Part shown: one piece after another, positions 58,634 to 64,000 of the stretch
How the letters are laid out: the number at the start of each line of letters is the position of its first letter
Numbering within the stretch: the first letter of the stretch is position 1
NCBI GenBank assembly: GCA_030429565.1
Contig: JAUIFE010000006.1
Location: 248,001 to 312,000 of the forward strand
DNA: 64,000 nt
DNA from: Holophagae bacterium
GTDB lineage: Bacteria > Acidobacteriota > Holophagae > Acanthopleuribacterales > Acanthopleuribacteraceae
Direction: 5' to 3'
Position numbers and translations under genes: made by a program
Notes under the pieces: generated by a model
Database searches by the model: none
Told to the model about the DNA's origin: nothing
Seen by the model: the letters and a program-made list of their open reading frames with translations, nothing else

Positions 58634-61132
58634 TCACTCCTCGTGCATCAAATAAATGCGTTGGATGCGGCGGCTCCAGCGCACCAGAACTTCGTAAGGG
58701 ATGGTGCCCTCCATGGCGGCCAGTTCTTCCACACGAATGGTGTTGCCGTGCCATTCACCGAACACCAGTACCGGATCACCGACGCTTACCCCCGCAATCT
58801 CGGTGACGTCGACGGCGGTAAAGTCCATGCAAACCGAGCCGACGATCGGTGCCTTTTGGCCACGCACGTACACGTACCCTTGGTTGGAGAGCTTGCGTGA
58901 CAAACCGTCGTAATAACCGAGCGGAATAAAGGCAATTTGGCTTTCGCGGCTGGTGGTGAACCGCTGGTTGTAGCTGATCGGGTAATTGGGCGGGTAGGTT
59001 TTAAGCGAGCCGATTTGTGATAGCAAGGTGACCGGGCACTGAAGCTGAACGTCGGCGGCGACTTCCGGCGAGGGATAAATGCCGTAAACGCCCAAGCCGA
59101 TCCGAATCATGGAGAAACGGGCGTCGGGGAAACGGGCGGCGGCGGCGCTGGCGGCGGCATGGCATAGCGGCGGATGGATATCGAGTTCGGCGAGGGCGTT
59201 GCGGGCCTGGGCGAAACCGGCCAGTTGTTCGAGGCTAAAGGCATCGGCGGCCGGATCATCGGCCGACGAGAAATGGGTCATCAGACCTTCGATTTTGAGG
59301 TGGGCCAAGGTTTTGATAGCCTGAGCCAGGGGTTTAACCTGGTCGGGGAACACGCCGAAACGGCCCATGCCGGTATCCACTTTGAGATGGATTTTGATGG
59401 TTTTACCGTGGGCACGAGCGGCCTCGTTAAGTGCATGGGCCACGTCGAGACTAAAGACCACCGGTTGTAAATCCAACCGCGCCACTTCCTCGACATCGTC
59501 GGGTAAAACGAGTTGCACCAATATTTCGCTGTTAATGCCTTGGCGGCGTAAGTCGACGGCTTCCTTGACATAAGCGACGCCGAAAAAATCGACGTGGGTC
59601 TGCAGAAAACGGGCGATGGTGCCGGCGTCGGTGCCATAGGCAAAGGCCTTGAGCATCACCAGCAGCTTGCCGTTGGCGGGCATCAAGCTGCGATAGGCGA
59701 GCGCGTTGTCGCGCACCTTGGTTAAGTTTATGTAGTACAGGGTTTGCGTGAGTTTGCTTTTGAAGCGGTGGGTCAAGGCGTCGAGACGCGATTCGCGCGG
59801 GCCTTTGATGAGAATGACTTCCGCCTCTTTGGCGTGGGTGTCGGCGTATTGGGTGAGCTCGGCGAGCGAGTTGAACAGGTGGACGGCGCCCTCAGGCCGC
59901 GTTTTTCGGTAACCATCGGCGACGGCAAGCGCATGGGGGCCGGTCAGCAACAGGTGTTTGACCTGCTTACGGGCGGCCAGTTCGCCAATCACGCGGTGTT
60001 CGTACTCGCCGCGTGCGCCCAGCTCGTTCATGCCGGCGAAAATGAACCAGGTCCTTTTGTTGGGGTAATGGTCAAATAGGGACAGGCTTGAACGGGTCGA
60101 GACCGGGTCGGCACTGTAACTGTCGTTGGCCAAAACGCAGCCGCGCGGCGACTGCCAGAGTTCGAGGCGGTTGAGCGGCGGGTTAAAACCCGCGCCAAAG
60201 CGGGCGATATCCTCGGCACTGTGACCGAACAACCATGCGACACAGACACCGGTGAGCAGTGTTTGAAAAACTTCTTGCCAGGAATAGTCGATACCGACAT
60301 TGAGGAAACACTGATGTCCGTCGGGAAAGGCTAGTTCCAATTGGGAGCGGCCGCGGCCGGCCGGGGTTGCCGCCACCAAACGCGGTAAGCGTTCATCTAC
60401 ACCAATACGGTAAATGGGGCAGCGGATCGCGGCGGTACAGGCGGCGTCGAGCAGGGGCTCGTCCGGCAACAACAGCCAACCATCGGCGGGCAGATCGGAA
60501 AAGAGTTTCATCTTTTCGCGGGCGATCGCTTCGCGGGAGCCAAAACCCTCGAAATGGGCGAGGCCGATGTTGGTCAAGGCGCCGTAACGTGGGCGGATCA
60601 TGGCGGCGAGGTGTTCCATTTCGTTGCATTGTGAAATGCCCGCTTCGATGACGGCGAGTTTGACGGGGGCGCGCCGTGCCAGCAAGGAAAGCGCGACGCC
60701 GACCTGGCTATTAAAGCTGCCGGGTCCGGCGTAAACCAAGTCGCGGTTCATGAGGCTGTGGGCGAGGAAATCTTTGAGGATCGTTTTGCCGTTGCTGCCG
60801 GTGACGGCCAAGGTCTCGGCAGGCAGGGCTGCGTGGTGATGGGCCGCCAAGCGTTGCAGCGCGCGCAGGGGGTTGGTTACCTGGATGAGTGGTAACGGCG
60901 TATCACCGGGGGCGGCGTCGGCGTCGGTCAAGGCTGCGACCGCACCGCGTTGTGCGGCGGCGGCGAGGAAGCGGGCGCCGCGATAGTTGGGACCGTCGAG
61001 CGCGGCAAACAGGGCGTCGGCGCGAAAAGCCAAACGGGTATCGGTTTCAATCGCGCGGATGAGATGGTTGCCGTTGCCACCGATGCGTTTGCCGGCGGTA
61101 ATTTCGGCGACTTGGTCGAGTGTCCACAACAC
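58634..61132 (-). CDS. murF-alr: Bifunctional MurF ligase and alanine racemase
   Basis: 832 residues. The first 455 are MurF, which joins D-Ala-D-Ala to UDP-MurNAc-tripeptide: Walker-like VTGSNGKTILKDF, IEAGISQCNEMEHL, and NDSYSADPVS. Residues 460-832 are alanine racemase: the PLP lysine in LLVMLKAFAYGTDAG, KVDTGMGRFGV, and the C-terminal half with SVCMDFTAVDV. This fusion is known in Bacteroidetes and some other phyla. It makes D-Ala for the Ddl encoded just downstream. The start is GTG; it begins 2 bases from the LapB-like stop, in the same transcript. Confidence 0.93.
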   Translation of the reverse strand: MLWTLDQVAEITAGKRIGGNGNHLIRAIETDTRLAFRADALFAALDGPNYRGARFLAAAAQRGAVAALTDADAAPGDTPLPLIQVTNPLRALQRLAAHHHAALPAETLAVTGSNGKTILKDFLAHSLMNRDLVYAGPGSFNSQVGVALSLLARRAPVKLAVIEAGISQCNEMEHLAAMIRPRYGALTNIGLAHFEGFGSREAIAREKMKLFSDLPADGWLLLPDEPLLDAACTAAIRCPIYRIGVDERLPRLVAATPAGRGRSQLELAFPDGHQCFLNVGIDYSWQEVFQTLLTGVCVAWLFGHSAEDIARFGAGFNPPLNRLELWQSPRGCVLANDSYSADPVSTRSSLSLFDHYPNKRTWFIFAGMNELGARGEYEHRVIGELAARKQVKHLLLTGPHALAVADGYRKTRPEGAVHLFNSLAELTQYADTHAKEAEVILIKGPRESRLDALTHRFKSKLTQTLYYINLTKVRDNALAYRSLMPANGKLLVMLKAFAYGTDAGTIARFLQTHVDFFGVAYVKEAVDLRRQGINSEILVQLVLPDDVEEVARLDLQPVVFSLDVAHALNEAARAHGKTIKIHLKVDTGMGRFGVFPDQVKPLAQAIKTLAHLKIEGLMTHFSSADDPAADAFSLEQLAGFAQARNALAELDIHPPLCHAAASAAAARFPDARFSMIRIGLGVYGIYPSPEVAADVQLQCPVTLLSQIGSLKTYPPNYPISYNQRFTTSRESQIAFIPLGYYDGLSRKLSNQGYVYVRGQKAPIVGSVCMDFTAVDVTEIAGVSVGDPVLVFGEWHGNTIRVEELAAMEGTIPYEVLVRWSRRIQRIYLMHEE

Positions 61133-61134
61133 GG

Positions 61135-62451
61135 TTAGGCACCGTGGTAACGCGGCCCAACGGTGGTCGCCAATTCAAATTTCAGCGTTTCCGCTTCCAG
61201 CACAATGCTGTCCCATTTACCGCATTGTTCACAGCGTTCCCGGCGTTCCCGGCTGGGCTGACGGCAGGACTGACACAGGTAATCGCTGAATGGCGGTTGG
61301 TGTTCCTCGATGAATTGGTTGAAGTCGGCGGCGGCCTCTTCGTAACGGTGGCGGCGCGCTTTGATTTGGGCGCGGTAACGGGCCGGTGCGGGCAGTTGGG
61401 GAATCACGCCTTCGAGAATTTCAAATTGGTCCAAGGCCTCGTCCAGCATCATCAGGCGCAGGTAAAGTTTGGCCAGTTGAAAACGAACCGCCGGTTTGTC
61501 GTCGGCGTGGGCCAGGTACACTTGAATCGCGTCCTCGGGGCGACTGTCTTCTAAAAGGAAGTCGACCTGCAAGTCGAGGCAGGCGAGGTGGTGGGTGGCG
61601 TCATAACCTTTGTGAAGCGCTTGTTGGGCCTTTTCAAGGTTGCCGGCGGCCCACCAAACCCGGCCGAGTTCAAGCCAGGCCGGCAAAAAGGTCGCGTCTT
61701 TTTTGGTGAATGTCTGCAGTCGCTCCAGGTGTTTGCGCGAGCTCTGTTCGTCGGGTGAACTCTGGACCTGTTTAAAGTTGTAACGCATGCGCTGGTGGCT
61801 GCAATCGTCGAGGCCGATTTTTTCGAGCTGATCGATGACGGTCAGGGCCCGGTCCCACTCGGCTTCGTTTTCGTAGTGAGCGGCGGCGCGTTTGAGGGCG
61901 GCGCGGGCATGGGCGCTGTCGGCCTCGATGAGGGTGTCGAGGACGTTGATAGGGCTGCGCTGCAAGCACTCGAGGATGTCCGCCAGCAGGTAACCAAGGC
62001 GCGCGTCACCGGTTTCGGCGAAGCACGGTTGGAGGAGGGCGGTGGCGGCCTCTAATTCGCCGAGACCGAAATGGGCTTCGGCGCGAATCAGAACGGCTTC
62101 GAGGCTGTCATCGTCGCCCACGACATCGAGCGCCGCCTGGTAGTGTTGGTGGGCGAGCAGGCCGCGTGCGTGAACGAGTTGTTCGCCGGCACGGAGTTCA
62201 CGACGGTTGCCGCGTTTGACGCCGCGCATCTGGCGGACCAAACCAAGGTAAAGGTAAGAGAGGTAAGCGGCGGGTAGGGTGGTGGTTAACACCATCAAGC
62301 CGACAACGCCGTTAATGAGTGGAAAGGTGAAACCGACGACGGTCAGCGGTTGCAACAGCGCGTGCTGATTACCGATGGGCAGCACCACGGCGCTCCAGGC
62401 GCCTAAAAAAAGCAGGGCGAGAATCCAGGCAATCAGCGTTGAGGTTTTCAT
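61135..62451 (-). CDS. LapB-like TPR membrane protein
   Basis: 438 residues: two hydrophobic segments at the N-terminus (about 8-27 and 35-72), then TPR-type repeats, and a C-terminal metal-binding module (CQSCRQPSRERRERCEQCGKW) with two CxxC pairs, as in the rubredoxin-like domain of LapB. LapB controls LpxC and so lipopolysaccharide amount. The N-terminus is longer than in E. coli LapB, so a different but related role is possible. Its position between rlmH and murF-alr fits an envelope gene. Confidence 0.72.
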   Translation of the reverse strand: MKTSTLIAWILALLFLGAWSAVVLPIGNQHALLQPLTVVGFTFPLINGVVGLMVLTTTLPAAYLSYLYLGLVRQMRGVKRGNRRELRAGEQLVHARGLLAHQHYQAALDVVGDDDSLEAVLIRAEAHFGLGELEAATALLQPCFAETGDARLGYLLADILECLQRSPINVLDTLIEADSAHARAALKRAAAHYENEAEWDRALTVIDQLEKIGLDDCSHQRMRYNFKQVQSSPDEQSSRKHLERLQTFTKKDATFLPAWLELGRVWWAAGNLEKAQQALHKGYDATHHLACLDLQVDFLLEDSRPEDAIQVYLAHADDKPAVRFQLAKLYLRLMMLDEALDQFEILEGVIPQLPAPARYRAQIKARRHRYEEAAADFNQFIEEHQPPFSDYLCQSCRQPSRERRERCEQCGKWDSIVLEAETLKFELATTVGPRYHGA

Positions 62452-62454
62452 GGG

Positions 62455-62931
62455 CTAACCTTCGTGATGATAGGGATGGCCACTGTTGATGCAATGCGCG
62501 CGGTAGATTTGTTCGACCAGCAGCACCCGTGCAAGTGCATGCGGCAGTGTCATTTGGCTCAACGATAGCATAAAATTCGCACGCTGTCGCAGTTGGTCGG
62601 CGACGCCCATGGCGCCACCGATACAAAAAACGAGGCGCCCTTGGGCGGCGCGCTCACGATCGCGTACGAGTTTTGCTAAGTTGGGCGAAGACAGGCCTTT
62701 GCCGCGTTCGTCGCAAAGCACGAGGTAGTCGGTGGCGGCCAGCGCCTCCAGCAGTCGCGCGCTTTCGCGTTGCTGGATTTCCGCTGTTGATTGGTTGCCG
62801 CCCTGGAACGGTTTTAACACTTGTTCCGAAAAGCGAACGCGCGTTTCCAAGCGGCTGATGTAGCGCTTGCACAATTCGCTTTCCGGTTCTCGTTTGCCCA
62901 TGCGACCCACCCAGAGCAGGTGGATCTTCAT
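62455..62931 (-). CDS. rlmH: 23S rRNA (pseudouridine1915-N3)-methyltransferase
   Basis: 158 residues. SPOUT methyltransferase: KGLSSPNLAKLVRD, FCIGGAMGV, and the C-terminal ALARVLLVEQIYRAHCINSGHPYHHEG motif typical of RlmH, which acts on the 70S ribosome. ATG overlaps the rsfS stop by one base (TAATG). Standard gene order rsfS-rlmH. Confidence 0.96.
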   Translation of the reverse strand: MKIHLLWVGRMGKREPESELCKRYISRLETRVRFSEQVLKPFQGGNQSTAEIQQRESARLLEALAATDYLVLCDERGKGLSSPNLAKLVRDRERAAQGRLVFCIGGAMGVADQLRQRANFMLSLSQMTLPHALARVLLVEQIYRAHCINSGHPYHHEG

Positions 62932-63323
62932 TAGGCGGGCTCCGCGTCAACGGGTGGATAGGTCTGTTCCGCCTCTTCCCACAGCGCTTCCAAATTGTAA
63001 AAAGCGCGTTTTTCGTTGCTGAAGACGTGGACGAGTACGTCGCCGAAATCGAGCAGTGCCCATTCGGCGGCGGCGATGCCTTCAATATCAGAGGGCTTGC
63101 GGCCGTTCTTTTTGCAACGCAACATGATCTCTTCGGTAATCGACTTGATGTGGGTCGACGAGGTACCGGTCATGATGATGAAGTAGTCGGCAAACGAACA
63201 GACGTCGGTGACGTGCAGGGCGCGCAAATCAGCGGCTTTGAATTCTTCAGCGGTTTCAATGACGAGGTCCACCAGGGCTTGGGTGGTGCTCAGGTCCAAT
63301 TTCGTAGGTGCTTGTTCGGTCAA
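62931..63323 (-). CDS. rsfS: Ribosomal silencing factor RsfS
   Basis: 130 residues, RsfS/Iojap family: DLRALHVTDVCSFADYFIIMTGTSSTH and the GIAAAEWALLDFGDVLVHVF motif. It binds L14 and blocks subunit joining when nutrients are scarce. I start at the TTG at 63323, which follows AGGAGC; the frame is open upstream but that region holds hairpins. It is between obg and rlmH. Confidence 0.9.
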   Translation of the reverse strand: MTEQAPTKLDLSTTQALVDLVIETAEEFKAADLRALHVTDVCSFADYFIIMTGTSSTHIKSITEEIMLRCKKNGRKPSDIEGIAAAEWALLDFGDVLVHVFSNEKRAFYNLEALWEEAEQTYPPVDAEPA

Positions 63324-63344
63324 ATGATGCTCCTGAAAGAGGGT

Positions 63345-63389
63345 GTACACGGGGTGGCGTGTACGGCCAAACCGCAACCGCGTGGTTGC
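63345..63389 (-). promoter_or_regulatory. Two hairpins in the leader of rsfS
   Basis: GTACACG/CGTGTAC (63345-63351 and 63358-63364) and GCAACC/GGTTGC (63374-63379 and 63384-63389) are both perfect. Neither has a T-run. They lie 20-65 bases upstream of the rsfS start and may affect its translation or stability. Confidence 0.45.
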
Positions 63390-63479
63390 AACACACAAAA
63401 GCAGGTTGGGTATTGGTTATTGTTAACTTGGTGGCCTTGGGCGCTAAAAGCAACACCCAAAGCGGTTTTACGCGCTGAT

Positions 63480-64000
63480 TTAGAAATCGAGCTCGTCGAG
63501 TGGATCGATGTCGCCGTCGGCGGTTGGTTCGGGCGTGGCCGGCGCGGTGGCCGCTTCTTTCGCCGCGGCAGCCTCCGCGGCAAACATTTGCGCGCGCATG
63601 ACGGCTTTGGCTTCCTTGACACGACCGTTGAGTTCAAACACCAATTCGCGAATGGCTTCACCGGTGACGGAACTGATGGTGGTGTGCCAAATCCCCTGGG
63701 TGTCGAGCTCGGCTTTAAGGTCGTTCAGCAGTTCCTCGCGGTCGTGGGTGACGTCGGCCTTGGTGAAGGCGACCAGGAAATCTTTTTCCGCCAGCTTGGG
63801 GCTAAACGACTGTAGTTCGTTGCGCAGGATGCGGTAACAGTCGGCCGGTTCACGTTCGGGATCGGCCGGGTCGATCATCACCAAGAGCAGACTGGTGCGT
63901 TCGATGTGCTTGAGGAAACGCAGGCCGAGGCCCGCGCCTTCGTGGGCGCCTTCGATGATGCCGGGAATGTCGGCGACGACGAAGTTGTCCATCGGCGTGG
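63480..64000 (-). CDS. obg: Obg/CgtA GTPase, C-terminal part (5' end outside window)
   Basis: Only the end is in the window: 173 residues. DNFVVADIPGIIEGAHEG is the G3 switch region of Obg, followed by GLRFLKHIERTSLLL, the FTKADV G4 box and SSVTGEAI G5 box. The tail is Ala/Glu-rich and ends in acidic residues, as in other Obg proteins. Obg is a ribosome-associated GTPase needed for 50S assembly. The frame continues past position 64000. Confidence 0.95.
   Translation of the reverse strand, partial: TPMDNFVVADIPGIIEGAHEGAGLGLRFLKHIERTSLLLVMIDPADPEREPADCYRILRNELQSFSPKLAEKDFLVAFTKADVTHDREELLNDLKAELDTQGIWHTTISSVTGEAIRELVFELNGRVKEAKAVMRAQMFAAEAAAAKEAATAPATPEPTADGDIDPLDELDF

Noticed and set aside
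1..64000. tRNA genes, rRNA genes, CRISPR arrays, IS elements
   Set aside because: No cloverleaf with conserved GTTCGA, no spaced identical repeats and no transposase-like protein was seen.

Overview
The window carries about 57 protein-coding genes, densely packed on both strands, in moderately GC-rich DNA (estimated by eye, not counted). No rRNA, tRNA, CRISPR array, insertion sequence or prophage gene was seen. It looks like chromosomal core and near-core DNA of a Gram-negative, flagellated, oxygen-tolerant bacterium: TolC and RND efflux genes, an ExbB/ExbD/TonB system, a LapB-like protein, flagellin, FliD and FlaG, iron superoxide dismutase and a 2-Cys peroxiredoxin. The VWFA-related secreted protein, the DUF4388 protein, the doubled ExbD and the MurF-Alr fusion together suggest Acidobacteriota or a neighbouring deep phylum. 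That placement is an inference, not something the sequence proves.

Region by region. 1-6330: the end of a SNF2 helicase and a SWIM zinc-finger partner, then peroxiredoxin, superoxide dismutase, an acyl-CoA-binding protein and a murI-rph-rdgB run. 6576-11832: a partner-switching set (STAS antagonist, HATPase anti-sigma kinase, GAF/PP2C phosphatase), a sigma-54 response regulator and a VWA protein. 12242-20395: an RND efflux operon with one adaptor and two permeases; its likely TolC partner lies at 26421-27950 on the other strand. 20895-25735: exbB-exbD-exbD-tonB followed by a DUF4388 protein and a TPR protein. 28113-31647: a sugar-aminotransferase-like protein with a very unusual Asp-rich plus Lys/Arg-rich tail, and a Ycf46-like AAA ATPase. 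31957-36984: late flagellar genes (fliD, two flagellins, flaG, a chaperone-like gene). 37229-40587: an unfamiliar three-gene cassette (zinc-ribbon membrane protein, zinc-ribbon membrane pseudoprotease, ClpX-like ATPase). 40881-47416: pstS-pstC-pstA-pstB-phoU. 47618-53488: a TPR lipoprotein-like gene, elaA, truD, a macro-domain protein, a soluble lytic transglycosylase and a HIT protein. 53576-55630: a pseudokinase fused to a TonB-type C-terminal domain. 55899-64000: a minus-strand cell-wall and ribosome cluster (obg, rsfS, rlmH, lapB-like, a murF-alr fusion, a double Ddl).

The most striking signals are: (1) both flagellin genes have the same leader, a sigma-28-like promoter followed by two hairpins that each present AAGGA in the loop and then a GGGAGGA ribosome binding site, with base-pair covariation between the two copies, as expected of a CsrA-type translational control element; (2) the aminotransferase with a 265-residue polyampholyte tail; (3) the cassette coupling a pseudoprotease that has lost all three catalytic residues to a ClpX-like ATPase lacking the usual N-terminal zinc domain; (4) the pseudokinase-TonB fusion; (5) a single polypeptide with two D-Ala-D-Ala-ligase-like units beside a MurF-alanine racemase fusion and a distant murI.

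Genes work together in recognisable ways: peptidoglycan precursor synthesis (MurI, MurF-Alr, Ddl) with recycling or remodelling (Slt); phosphate uptake and its PhoU control; energised outer-membrane transport; and multidrug or lipid export through RND-TolC. Starts were chosen from Shine-Dalgarno spacing and family alignment from memory. Nothing here was searched against a database.
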